A stretch of 15,158 nucleotides of DNA from an uncultured Mesocricetibacter sp. (GTDB lineage: Bacteria > Pseudomonadota > Gammaproteobacteria > Enterobacterales > Pasteurellaceae), in contig CAJPST010000030.1 in the NCBI GenBank assembly GCA_905373425.1, forward strand, positions 1-15,158, given 5' to 3'. Under the pieces are notes generated by a model. It searched no databases, was not told the DNA's origin, and worked only from the letters and a program-made list of their open reading frames with translations. Below are positions 1 through 6,666 of the stretch, in pieces (position 1 is the first letter of the stretch; the number at the start of each line of letters is the position of its first letter). Both the position numbers and the translations under genes were made by a program.

Positions 1-1
1 T

Positions 2-1036
2 AGTTATGATCAAACCAAATTATCTCAAATAGGCTGGAATAACCAACAAATTCAACGTTGGTTTAAACCTGATCGGCGTTTTATTGATCCTGCTTTGGAA
101 TGGGGTATGCAGCCTGAAAATCAAATAATTCACTGCTTTCATCCTGATTATCCCTATTTATTAAAACAAATTGATTCTGCTCCGCCTATTCTATTTATCA
201 AAGGCAATCCTGATGTACTGTCACAACGTCAGATTGCAATGGTTGGTAGTCGTTATTGTTCAGATTACGGCGAATACTGGGCTAAATTTTTTGCTTCTGA
301 ATTATCAGCGATTGGTTTTGTTATTACTAGCGGTTTGGCATTGGGTATCGATGGTTTTTGTCATCAGGCAGTAGTGAATATTCAAGGGCAGACCATAGCA
401 GTGCTGGGTAGCGGATTAAATCATATCTATCCCAGCCAGCATCGGTGTTTAAGTGAACAAATTTTACAAAAAAATGGTGTGCTAGTATCGGAATTTTTAC
501 CTAATCAGGCTCCGGTAGCACAAAATTTTCCACGTCGTAACAGAATTATTAGTGGATTATCACTTGCCACTTTAGTAATTGAAGCAACAGATAAAAGCGG
601 TTCATTGATTACTGCACGTTATGCTTTAGAACAAAATAGGGACATTTTTGCTTTGCCCGGTAGTATTCAAAATCAATTCAGTCAAGGCTGTCATAAATTG
701 ATCAAACAAGGTGCTATATTGGTAGAAAATGTGGCCGATATTGTTGATAACTTATCGCCTCAATTTATTGTTCAGCCTCAAAGTTTGTTATCGGAGAGTA
801 AGAAACTTTTACAATCACAAATAACCGAAACAAAACCGAAAAATCCATTGAAAAGCGTAACGGTCGAACCTATTTACCCCGAATTGTTTGCACATATCGG
901 GCATGAACCTATTAGTGTTGATGATCTGGCTAATCTTAGCCAGACAGCAGTGGAAACAGTTCTAATTCAGTTATTAGAACTGGAGTTACAGGATTTAGTG
1001 GTTAATCAGAATGGTAAATATAAACGCTGTTGGTAA
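2..1036 (+). CDS. dprA: DNA-processing protein DprA, 5'-truncated by window edge
   Basis: DprA binds incoming single-stranded DNA in the cytoplasm during natural transformation and loads RecA on it. The reading frame is open from base 2 to the stop at 1034-1036, so the true start lies left of the window. The TTG at 95 is only an internal codon. About 344 codons are visible, against roughly 370 for the Haemophilus protein, so only a short N-terminal piece is missing. The Rossmann-like core shows MVGSRYCSDYGE, then TSGLALGIDG, FPRRNRIISGLS, and the stretch from KSGSLITARYALEQNR to FALPGS, all typical of DprA. The last ~60 residues (EPISVDDLANLS onward) fit the C-terminal winged-helix domain. 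It converges on rsmD with a 3-base gap and no visible terminator between them. Identification is secure from the motifs; the N-terminus cannot be judged. Confidence 0.95.
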   Translation, partial: SYDQTKLSQIGWNNQQIQRWFKPDRRFIDPALEWGMQPENQIIHCFHPDYPYLLKQIDSAPPILFIKGNPDVLSQRQIAMVGSRYCSDYGEYWAKFFASELSAIGFVITSGLALGIDGFCHQAVVNIQGQTIAVLGSGLNHIYPSQHRCLSEQILQKNGVLVSEFLPNQAPVAQNFPRRNRIISGLSLATLVIEATDKSGSLITARYALEQNRDIFALPGSIQNQFSQGCHKLIKQGAILVENVADIVDNLSPQFIVQPQSLLSESKKLLQSQITETKPKNPLKSVTVEPIYPELFAHIGHEPISVDDLANLSQTAVETVLIQLLELELQDLVVNQNGKYKRCW

Positions 1037-1039
1037 AAT

Positions 1040-1657
1040 TTAAGGTTTTTGATATAGCCGATAACTTACCATACCTGTAGTTTTTTCTTTTAATAACAAC
1101 CAGTTGTCTGGTATTACTAAAGACTTATTTTTTTCTGTTTCCACGTAAATTAATGCATTTGGATTAAGCCAATCGTTTTGTTCCAGCAATAAGAGGGTTT
1201 GTTCTGCCAAATTTAAATGAAACGGTGGATCAATAAAGACAATATCAAACCCTATAAAGTGCGGTGAGTTTTTTGACTGTTTTAAAAAATCCAAACTATT
1301 TTGATTTATTACTTTTGCTTGATTGCACTTTAATTCCTGTAAATTTTTAATCAACTTCTCTGAAACTTTTTTATCTAATTCTAAAAAAATTACTTGTTTT
1401 GCCTGGCGGGATAAAGCTTCTAAACCGAGTGAACCGCTGCCGGCAAAACAATCTAAACAACGGGCATCAGTAATGTAAGGCATTAGCCAATTAAATAAAG
1501 TTTCTTTCACTCTGTCTCCCGTTGGACGCAATCCTTGGGAATTTAACACCTGTAATTTACGTCCTCGCCAAAGTCCCGCGATAATTCTTACTTCACCTTT
1601 TGTCGACGGAGTTGTTTTATGCGGCGCAGCTCCGCGTTGATTTATGTTTTTTTTCAT
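1040..1657 (-). CDS. rsmD: 16S rRNA (guanine(966)-N(2))-methyltransferase RsmD
   Basis: RsmD methylates N2 of G966 in 16S rRNA using S-adenosylmethionine, acting on the 30S subunit or its assembly intermediates. Visible hallmarks are GEVRIIAGLWRGRKL near the N-terminus, LRPTGDRVKETLFNWL, the SAM-binding loop LDCFAGSGSLGLEALSR and the catalytic DPPF (residues 143-146 of the 205-residue form). I chose the ATG at 1657 (protein beginning MKKNINQ), giving a length close to the ~195-200 residues usual for the family. A longer form starting at 1690 (216 aa) is possible, but that codon sits only a few bases beyond a candidate extended -10 element. Neither start has a clear Shine-Dalgarno. It is divergent from ftsY, an adjacency also found in other gammaproteobacteria. 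One exact uptake signal lies inside the gene. Confidence 0.93.
   Translation of the reverse strand: MKKNINQRGAAPHKTTPSTKGEVRIIAGLWRGRKLQVLNSQGLRPTGDRVKETLFNWLMPYITDARCLDCFAGSGSLGLEALSRQAKQVIFLELDKKVSEKLIKNLQELKCNQAKVINQNSLDFLKQSKNSPHFIGFDIVFIDPPFHLNLAEQTLLLLEQNDWLNPNALIYVETEKNKSLVIPDNWLLLKEKTTGMVSYRLYQKP
1257..1265 (+). repeat. DNA uptake signal sequence (Haemophilus type)
   Basis: Exact AAGTGCGGT, preceded by A and followed by an AT-rich tract as in the extended Haemophilus consensus. It lies inside rsmD. It marks DNA for preferential uptake by competent relatives. Confidence 0.85.
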
Positions 1658-1699
1658 AGAGGATTTATGAATTAATGATAAACTATACATAATAGGAAT

Positions 1700-1708
1700 A
1701 TTTTAACA
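1700..1708 (-). promoter_or_regulatory. Candidate extended -10 of rsmD promoter
   Basis: Read on the minus strand this is TGTTAAAAT, an extended -10 (TG, one base, TAAAAT). Transcription would start about at 1693, which favours the rsmD start at 1657 over 1690. There is no good -35. The call rests on one short match. Confidence 0.35.
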
Positions 1709-1734
1709 AATTTAGTCGCAAACGAGAGTAATTT

Positions 1735-3129
1735 ATGGCGCAGGAAAATAAAAAAGGCGGATTTTGGTCGTGGTTAGGACTGAACAAAAAGAAAGAACAA
1801 GTTACTGAAAATATAGCAGATCAACAAAATGAGAAAATTAAAGATAAAATCGAAGATTTTACTGATCAAATAGCAGACAAAACAGAACATTTTGCTGAAC
1901 AGATAGAGCATGAAATTGAAGAAATAAGCGACAAAATCGAGCAAAAATACGAACAAATCAGTGAAAATGTCAGTGAAGAAGTTTCTGAAATTATAGAAAA
2001 TTTTGCTCAATCGGAACAATCGTTGATTTTAGAAGAAAATTCAACGGCACTTGAACCCGTGCAATCAGATCAATTTGTACCGAAAGTAGTGCAAAATGAG
2101 CAGGAAGATACGCAGCAAGAAAAAAGTGCGGTTGATTTTGAACCTGTTTTTCAAGAGAAGGTTCATGTAGAAAATATTTCATCAGAAACTCAGGAAAAAC
2201 CGAATGAAGGTGGCTTTTTTAGTAGATTAGTGAAAGGTTTGTTGAAAACCAAGCAAAACATTGGAGCCGGTTTTCGCAATCTGTTTTCGGGTAAAAAAAT
2301 TGACGATGAGCTATTTGAGGAATTAGAAGAGCTATTGTTGATAGCGGATATCGGCGTGCCGACTACTGCTAAAATTATTAACAATCTGACTGAACATGCC
2401 ACAAAGCAGCAATTGAAAGATGCAGATTTATTGTACCAACAGCTGAAAATCGAAATGTCGAATATTTTAAAACCGGTGGAACAGCCTTTGGTTATTGATG
2501 GTACTAAAAAGCCTTATGTAATTTTGATGGTTGGTGTTAATGGAGTAGGAAAAACCACTACGATAGGTAAATTGGCGCGTCAATTTCAAGCACAGGGTAA
2601 ATCTGTTATGTTGGCTGCGGGTGATACTTTCCGTGCTGCGGCGGTAGAACAGTTGCAAGTGTGGGGGGAACGCAATCATATTCCTGTTATAGCGCAAAGT
2701 ACGGGGTCTGATTCCGCTTCGGTTATTTTTGATGCCATGCAGTCGGCGGCAGCACGTAATATTGATATTCTGATTGCCGATACAGCAGGACGTTTACAAA
2801 ATAAAAACAACTTAATGGATGAGTTGAAAAAAATCGTGAGGGTAATGAAAAAATATGACGAAAACGCGCCACATGAAATTATGCTAACTTTAGATGCGGG
2901 TACGGGACAAAATGCGATAAGCCAAACAAAATTGTTTAACGAAGCCGTAGGTTTAACCGGTATTAGTTTAACCAAACTGGACGGCACGGCAAAAGGCGGG
3001 ATAATATTTGCTATTGCCGATCAATTTAATTTGCCGATTCGTTATATTGGCGTGGGTGAGAAGATTGAAGATTTACGCCCTTTTAATGCTGATGAATTTA
3101 TTGATGCATTATTTGTTCAGCAAGAATAG
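1735..3129 (+). CDS. ftsY: Signal recognition particle receptor FtsY
   Basis: FtsY is the membrane-associated SRP receptor GTPase that docks ribosome-nascent-chain-SRP complexes at the SecYEG translocon. The NG domain carries the P-loop GVNGVGKTTT (residues 267-276), DTFRAAAVEQL (from 297), DTAGR (349-353) and TKLDGTAKGG (from 413), which is diagnostic of SRP-type GTPases. Residues 1-165 form the acidic A domain; a hydrophobic/aromatic GGFWSWLGL at the very N-terminus and a second GGFFSRLVKGLLKTKQNIG stretch before the N domain resemble the lipid-binding amphipathic helices known in E. coli FtsY. Within the A domain, residues 34-88 are five consecutive 11-residue units. Length (464 aa) fits enterobacterial-type FtsY with a long A domain. 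Start at ATG 1735 has a modest GAG-type ribosome site. In related genomes ftsE and ftsX follow; here the APE cluster follows instead. Confidence 0.96.
   Translation: MAQENKKGGFWSWLGLNKKKEQVTENIADQQNEKIKDKIEDFTDQIADKTEHFAEQIEHEIEEISDKIEQKYEQISENVSEEVSEIIENFAQSEQSLILEENSTALEPVQSDQFVPKVVQNEQEDTQQEKSAVDFEPVFQEKVHVENISSETQEKPNEGGFFSRLVKGLLKTKQNIGAGFRNLFSGKKIDDELFEELEELLLIADIGVPTTAKIINNLTEHATKQQLKDADLLYQQLKIEMSNILKPVEQPLVIDGTKKPYVILMVGVNGVGKTTTIGKLARQFQAQGKSVMLAAGDTFRAAAVEQLQVWGERNHIPVIAQSTGSDSASVIFDAMQSAAARNIDILIADTAGRLQNKNNLMDELKKIVRVMKKYDENAPHEIMLTLDAGTGQNAISQTKLFNEAVGLTGISLTKLDGTAKGGIIFAIADQFNLPIRYIGVGEKIEDLRPFNADEFIDALFVQQE
1834..1998 (+). repeat. Five-unit 33-bp (11-residue) repeat in the FtsY acidic domain
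   Basis: Translated, residues 34-88 of FtsY split into five 11-residue units: KIKDKIEDFTD, QIADKTEHFAE, QIEHEIEEISD, KIEQKYEQISE and NVSEEVSEIIE. Each has an aliphatic residue at position 2, a mostly aromatic or aliphatic residue at 9, an acidic residue at 11 and charged residues elsewhere. This hendecad period suggests one long highly charged helix. At the DNA level the copies are strongly diverged. Confidence 0.7.
2124..2132 (+). repeat. DNA uptake signal sequence (Haemophilus type)
   Basis: Exact AAGTGCGGT with A-rich left flank and T-rich right flank, inside the ftsY acidic-domain region, encoding part of KSAVDF. Confidence 0.85.
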
Positions 3130-3132
3130 TTA

Positions 3133-3160
3133 TTGATATAAAAATTTTTTTATGTATAAA
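3133..3160 (+). promoter_or_regulatory. Candidate sigma-70 promoter of the APE operon
   Basis: TTGATA at 3133-3138 and TATAAA at 3155-3160, separated by 16 bases, each one base from consensus. The start of transcription would be near 3167, giving a leader of about 27 bases to the apeC ATG at 3194. It sits right after the ftsY stop and is the only well-formed promoter upstream of the long gene series. Confidence 0.5.
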
Positions 3161-3193
3161 TGAGCCCGATTTTTGTCTATTCAAGAGCATAAA

Positions 3194-3934
3194 ATGGAAA
3201 CCGAAATTTGTCATTTTTCAATTAATATCAGCCAATGGAATATTGTTTGCGATAAAGTTATTTCTGAGCAGGATTGGAAAGCCGGTGAACAATATTGGCG
3301 GAAAAAAAGTGCTGAGTGGGAATGTTTCAGCCCTAAACTGGCTTTTTTGCCGGCCATAAAACGCCGTAGATTGAGCGATTCCGCCCGTTTGTTTTTTGAG
3401 GCTGCGTGGAATATAACTGAAAATGAAACAGATTTGCCGGTTGTTTATGCCTCTTCAAACAGTGAAATAAGTCGCAATTTTGGACTTTGGCATACTTTAT
3501 TACAAGAAGGTGATGTTTCGCCTACATCTTTTAGCCTTTCAGTGCACAACGCATTGGTTGGACAATGGTCGGAAATGCGTCAGGTTAAAAGTGAAACAAC
3601 AGCTATAATGGCGCAAAAAGATAATTTGGAAACCGCATTACTTGAGGCTTATCTGTTATTGAATGAAGGATGGAAAAAAGTATTGGTGGTTATAGCTGAA
3701 AGTGAGCTAAATCAACAATATAATGTTCAACCGCTAAAATCTCCGCCTTTTGCTTATGCATTGGCAATGATGGTGGAAGCCGGAGAAGGTTATAACTTAA
3801 AATTAAGTGAAAAACCGACCGCACTTTTAGCGCAAGATAATGCATTAGAGTGGGTTAAGAATTATTATTCGGGAATTTCATCTTGGCAAACAGCCGCCAG
3901 TGGCGGAGGAGTTTGGCAATGGCAGAAAAATTAG
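3194..3934 (+). CDS. apeC: Ketosynthase-like chain length factor (ApeC type, ketosynth_2 family)
   Basis: A 246-residue protein resembling the short ketosynthase-like proteins encoded at the head of aryl polyene clusters. In characterised systems this protein pairs with the ketosynthase ApeO as an inactive chain length factor. Supporting text includes LSDSARLFFEAAW, VVYASSNSEISRNF and SPTSFSLSVHNALVGQWS, which match the ketosynthase N-terminal half. Where an active ketosynthase carries its nucleophilic cysteine there is no Cys: the region after HNALVGQWS reads TAIMAQKDNLETALLEAY. The catalytic histidines are also absent, because the chain stops after the first half. I chose ATG 3194, with AAGAG seven bases upstream and a fitting promoter distance, over the TTG at 3173. 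It overlaps apeD by 16 bases. The catalytic partner apeO is at the right edge of the window. An exact uptake signal lies near its 3' end. Confidence 0.85.
   Translation: METEICHFSINISQWNIVCDKVISEQDWKAGEQYWRKKSAEWECFSPKLAFLPAIKRRRLSDSARLFFEAAWNITENETDLPVVYASSNSEISRNFGLWHTLLQEGDVSPTSFSLSVHNALVGQWSEMRQVKSETTAIMAQKDNLETALLEAYLLLNEGWKKVLVVIAESELNQQYNVQPLKSPPFAYALAMMVEAGEGYNLKLSEKPTALLAQDNALEWVKNYYSGISSWQTAASGGGVWQWQKN
3818..3826 (-). repeat. DNA uptake signal sequence (Haemophilus type)
   Basis: Exact ACCGCACTT, the complement of AAGTGCGGT, in the 3' part of apeC. This is the last exact copy before a 6.7-kb stretch with none. Confidence 0.85.
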
Positions 3935-4689
3935 ATTGGATACGACGTTTTTGCGGTACCTTATTTGGTTTTGTTTTTTTCGGTATCGCAGCACTTACCA
4001 TTAAAATTTTGCTGTATCCTTACGTGAGAAATTATTGGCAAAACGATTTATCGGATCAATTAAAAGCACGCAAAATAGTCAGTAAAACTTGGGATTTATT
4101 TATCCGCTATTTAATTTGGGCGGGAGTGCTTGAAGTTAAATACAGTGGTTTTGAACGTTTGGGACGGGTAGGACAGTTGGTGTTGGCAAATCACCCTTCA
4201 TTGCTTGATGTTGTGTTGATTTTTAGTAAAGAACCTCGTTTTAATTGTATTGTTAAGCAAGATTTATTAAAAAATCCGGTTATGATTAGTCCTATTTTAT
4301 CTTGTGGTTTTTTGCCTAATACGGAGTCGGAAGAATTATTGGAAAAAAGTCATAACGTTTTGCAAAATCAGGCATTATTACTATTTCCTGAAGGTACTCG
4401 TACAGGCTGGGATGGTGTGGTGAAGTTACACCGCGGTGCAGTATCCATTGGATTGCGTAGTGCTAAAGTAATAACGCCTTTGGTAATAAAAATGTCTCCT
4501 CTTAATTTTAAAAAGGGGCAACCTTGGTATAAAATTCCAAAACGGCGGATTCAGTATGAATTAATCGTAGGTGAAGATATGGATCCGCAAGATTGGTTGG
4601 CAGAAAAACCGTTACCGATTGCTTCACGTCGGTTAAATGAATATTTAGAAAATTATTTCAATCAACATACTCAATCAAAGGACTTATAA
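3919..4689 (+). CDS. apeD: PlsC-like lysophospholipid/1-acylglycerol acyltransferase (ApeD type)
   Basis: A 256-residue membrane-linked acyltransferase of the PlsC (LPLAT) family. The catalytic HxxxxD motif is NHPSLLDV (His92, Asp97) and the substrate-binding motif is FPEGTR (residues 156-161). A hydrophobic segment at about residues 10-32 should anchor it to the inner membrane. The start is the ATG at 3919 because a strong Shine-Dalgarno, GGAGGAG, lies at 3905-3911, seven bases upstream; an upstream TTG at 3883 has no such support. It overlaps the end of apeC by 16 bases and its stop shares a base with the apeE start, so the genes are translationally coupled. In APE clusters this enzyme is thought to help attach the polyene to its lipid anchor, but the exact acyl acceptor is not evident from sequence. 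Confidence 0.87.
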   Translation: MAEKLDWIRRFCGTLFGFVFFGIAALTIKILLYPYVRNYWQNDLSDQLKARKIVSKTWDLFIRYLIWAGVLEVKYSGFERLGRVGQLVLANHPSLLDVVLIFSKEPRFNCIVKQDLLKNPVMISPILSCGFLPNTESEELLEKSHNVLQNQALLLFPEGTRTGWDGVVKLHRGAVSIGLRSAKVITPLVIKMSPLNFKKGQPWYKIPKRRIQYELIVGEDMDPQDWLAEKPLPIASRRLNEYLENYFNQHTQSKDL

Positions 4690-4946
4690 TGGAACTTGAG
4701 CAACAACTTAAATTATTGATTATTGAGAGTTTATCTCTTGAAGATATTACGCCGGAAGATATTGAAACCGACGCCCCTTTGTTCGGTGAGGATGGATTGG
4801 GTTTGGATTCTGTTGATGCACTTGAATTGGGCCTGGCAGTGCAGAAAAAATTCGGCTTACAATTAGACGGCGAAAACCAAAATTTGCAAGATCATTTTGA
4901 AAGCGTTAAGACATTAGCTGATTTTATTCGTTCGCAAAAGGCATAG
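4689..4946 (+). CDS. apeE: Acyl carrier protein (ApeE type)
   Basis: An 85-residue acidic acyl carrier protein. The phosphopantetheine attachment site is GLDSVDALEL with Ser41. The insertion GEDGLGL before the DS motif is typical of the first ACP of APE clusters rather than of fatty-acid AcpP. The start codon overlaps the apeD stop (TAATG), and AAAGGA lies just upstream. In the studied pathway one of the two ACPs carries the aryl starter and growing chain. Paired with a second, dissimilar ACP immediately downstream, it supports assignment to a type II polyketide-like pathway. Confidence 0.9.
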   Translation: MELEQQLKLLIIESLSLEDITPEDIETDAPLFGEDGLGLDSVDALELGLAVQKKFGLQLDGENQNLQDHFESVKTLADFIRSQKA

Positions 4947-4955
4947 AGGTAGAAA

Positions 4956-5201
4956 ATGACAGAACAGGAAATTCAAAAAATATTAACTGAAGCATTAGAA
5001 AATTTATTTGAGATCGATCCGGAAAAAATTAAATTAGATACCAATCTTTATGAGGATCTGGAAATTGATAGCATTGATGCAATTGATTTAATTGATAATA
5101 TTAAACGTCAGACTGGCTACAAACTCCAAGCTGAAGATTTTCGTAATGTGCGTACTGTAAATGATGTGATTCAAGCTGTCGTTAAAGTCAGTCAAAAATA
5201 A
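4956..5201 (+). CDS. apeF: Acyl carrier protein (ApeF type)
   Basis: An 81-residue acyl carrier protein with the attachment motif EIDSIDAIDL, Ser39. It is clearly distinct from the preceding ACP and closer to the AcpP pattern (LYEDLEIDSIDAIDLI). The ribosome site GAGG precedes ATG 4956 by seven bases. It starts nine bases after apeE. Its stop TAA (5199-5201) is followed two bases later by an ATG at 5204 that appears to be the former start of a now broken ligase gene. In characterised clusters the apeG membrane-protein gene would follow instead. Confidence 0.9.
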   Translation: MTEQEIQKILTEALENLFEIDPEKIKLDTNLYEDLEIDSIDAIDLIDNIKRQTGYKLQAEDFRNVRTVNDVIQAVVKVSQK

Positions 5202-5203
5202 AA

Positions 5204-5770
5204 TGGAAAATCCTTATAAAGTAAAGCCAAAATTTTAATCACAGATTTTTCCGTATAGAAATATCTGGGTTTTAACTATAGGGGCATTACAGATTCCACA
5301 AAATTTACGGCAAGATGAGATTTTATTCGCTAGTTTTATGGATTGAAGACAGTACTCGTCTTGCTTTTTTGTTGGTAGTAGGCAAGCTGATATAGTGTAA
5401 TTTTATTGAAACGGATTTACATTACTAGAAAAGACAGGCCAAATAGTAAAAATGGCTGATATATAGTTGGTTTAATGTGGAACAATATTTAATCAAAAAT
5501 AATTTAGTAAACGATTGTTATATCGGACAATATTCCAAACAACAACAGCTTACTGCTTGGGTGGAATTAAATAACGAAGGTATTGAAGTTTTTCGTTCTA
5601 AAGGTCGAAAGGAAGTTATTGAACAGCTAAAACAACATTTAGCTAAAAATCAGGAAAACTCGGATATTCCACGCTTTTGGCTTTTTACTACTAAATTACC
5701 GCGAGATTCGCAATCAAAAATAAACCATTCAGATTTTGAACAAGCCTGTGCTCAGGTACAAACCGATCCT
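5204..5770 (+). pseudogene. Decayed second ApeH-like ligase (internal deletion, frameshifts, stops)
   Basis: Conceptual translation in shifting frames aligns with both ends of the intact ApeH encoded at 6659-7972. N-terminal pieces: GFNYRG (from 5268), LQIPQNLRQDEI (5287-5322) and SLVLWIEDSTRLAFLLV (5327-5377) match ApeH residues 21-57 (DFAYRS, NQISQQFEQDGI, SIGLWFEDAANFACVLL) without gaps but with one extra base at each join. C-terminal pieces: QADIV, stop, FY, stop (5383-5409), then NGFTLLEKTGQIVKMAD (5410-5460) match ApeH 305-330 (QGFILLGRIDRIVKLGD). A roughly five-base loss then shifts the frame into the open reading frame at 5477, whose first ~95 residues continue the match to the ApeH C-terminus. 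About 245 codons, with the ATP-binding TSGSSG and GYGSTE motifs, are gone. The probable old start is ATG 5204. The first ~18 codons are too worn to align. This cannot be an active ligase. Confidence 0.82.
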
Positions 5771-6097
5771 ATTTGGCTTGATAGTTATATTGTTGAAGAT
5801 GTTAAGGTTTTTAAAGGTAGAGTTCCGCTTGATTTAGTATTTTTTAAGGGACATTTCCCCCAATTCCCATTGGTTCCTGGAGTGATAGAAGTTCAATGGG
5901 TAATAGATAAAATTACCGAGTTTTTTGCTGAGGAAAAGAATATCTTGCGGATTGATAATTTAAAATTTCAAAAATTCTTACGCCCTAATGATGAGCTGGA
6001 ATTAATGCTTAAATGGAACAAAGAAAAAAGTAGAATGGAATTTCAACTAAAAACCGATAATGAAACCTGTGGTAAAGGATTGGTTGTAATCGCCTAA
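5477..6097 (+). CDS. apeI: Ligase C-terminal remnant fused to hotdog 3-hydroxyacyl-ACP dehydratase (ApeI type)
   Basis: A 206-codon open frame with two parts. Residues 1-95 match the C-terminal subdomain of ApeH, including the end-lysine motif (LPRDSQSKI here, LPRNSQSKI in ApeH), at about 53% identity by hand count (46 of 86). Residues ~98-206 are a FabA/FabZ-like hotdog dehydratase with GHFPQFPLVPGV (125-136), His126 being the expected catalytic base, followed by EVQWVIDKI and FQKFLRPNDEL. This type removes water from 3-hydroxyacyl-ACP after ketoreduction; ApeI works with ApeP in characterised clusters. No other dehydratase is in the window, so selection to keep this one is likely. The GTG at 5477 has no convincing Shine-Dalgarno, and the frame may be entered by reinitiation or at an internal start. 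The stop overlaps the apeG start. Confidence 0.78.
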   Translation: MEQYLIKNNLVNDCYIGQYSKQQQLTAWVELNNEGIEVFRSKGRKEVIEQLKQHLAKNQENSDIPRFWLFTTKLPRDSQSKINHSDFEQACAQVQTDPIWLDSYIVEDVKVFKGRVPLDLVFFKGHFPQFPLVPGVIEVQWVIDKITEFFAEEKNILRIDNLKFQKFLRPNDELELMLKWNKEKSRMEFQLKTDNETCGKGLVVIA

Positions 6098-6666
6098 TGA
6101 TGAAAATAATAAGCCTGATTATTAATCTATTGGTTTTTTTGAGCAGTATAGCCTATCCGATAATTTGGCTTTTTTTTAAACAAAACAGTGAGCTATTATT
6201 TTTTCTACCATGGCTGATGGCTGTTTTATGGGCAATAAAAGCATTATTGCAAAAAATAGTGTGGCAACGTTATTTCGGCTTAGTGATGGCTATTTTGCTA
6301 CTAATCATAGCAATTACTCGTTCGGTTGACACGATGTATTGGTATCCGAATATTATAAGCGGCATCATGTTAGTTATTTTCGCCGGCAGTTTATTTAGTG
6401 AACAAACAATTATTGAACGTTTTGCCCGTTTGCAAAACCCCGATTTGCCTTTATATGCGGTAACTTATACGCGTAATGTAACAAAAATTTGGATGTTTTT
6501 TTTTATTTTTAATATTATTGTTACTACTGTATTGATTTTACTTGAAAATTATCGTCTTTGGGCATTATTCACCGGCGTAATTTCTTATATTTTAATGGGA
6601 ATAATTATGTCTGTTGAATACTGTGTTCGAAAAATTGTAATGAAAAAATATAAACATTATGAATAA
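6097..6666 (+). CDS. apeG: Multi-pass inner-membrane protein (ApeG type, COG4648-like)
   Basis: A 189-residue very hydrophobic protein with about six predicted membrane spans (near residues 4-24, 32-50, 58-74, 82-97, 128-149 and 155-173) and a basic C-terminus. Between spans 4 and 5, the cytosol-or-periplasm loop ERFARLQNPDLP followed by YAVTYTRNVTKIW is the conserved signature of the membrane protein found beside the ACPs and ligase of APE clusters. No enzymatic motif is visible and its role is unknown. The start ATG overlaps the preceding stop (TAATG); a second ATG follows directly at 6100. It overlaps apeH by eight bases. In the usual order this gene directly follows the second ACP; here a ligase-dehydratase remnant intervenes. 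Confidence 0.82.
   Translation: MMKIISLIINLLVFLSSIAYPIIWLFFKQNSELLFFLPWLMAVLWAIKALLQKIVWQRYFGLVMAILLLIIAITRSVDTMYWYPNIISGIMLVIFAGSLFSEQTIIERFARLQNPDLPLYAVTYTRNVTKIWMFFFIFNIIVTTVLILLENYRLWALFTGVISYILMGIIMSVEYCVRKIVMKKYKHYE

Noticed and set aside
1774..2019. Minus-strand open frame rich in Phe and Leu opposite ftsY
   Set aside because: It is the antisense shadow of the Glu/Lys/Ile-rich repeat in the FtsY acidic domain; no ribosome site and no recognisable protein.
3139..3154. A/T palindrome (ATAAAAATTTTTTTAT) after ftsY as a terminator
   Set aside because: No GC pairs and no loop; it is better explained as the spacer of the promoter-like element.
5204..5239. A short peptide MENPYKVKPKF as a real small gene after apeF
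   Set aside because: Eleven codons ending in a stop, positioned exactly where the relic ligase should begin; more simply the worn start of that pseudogene.
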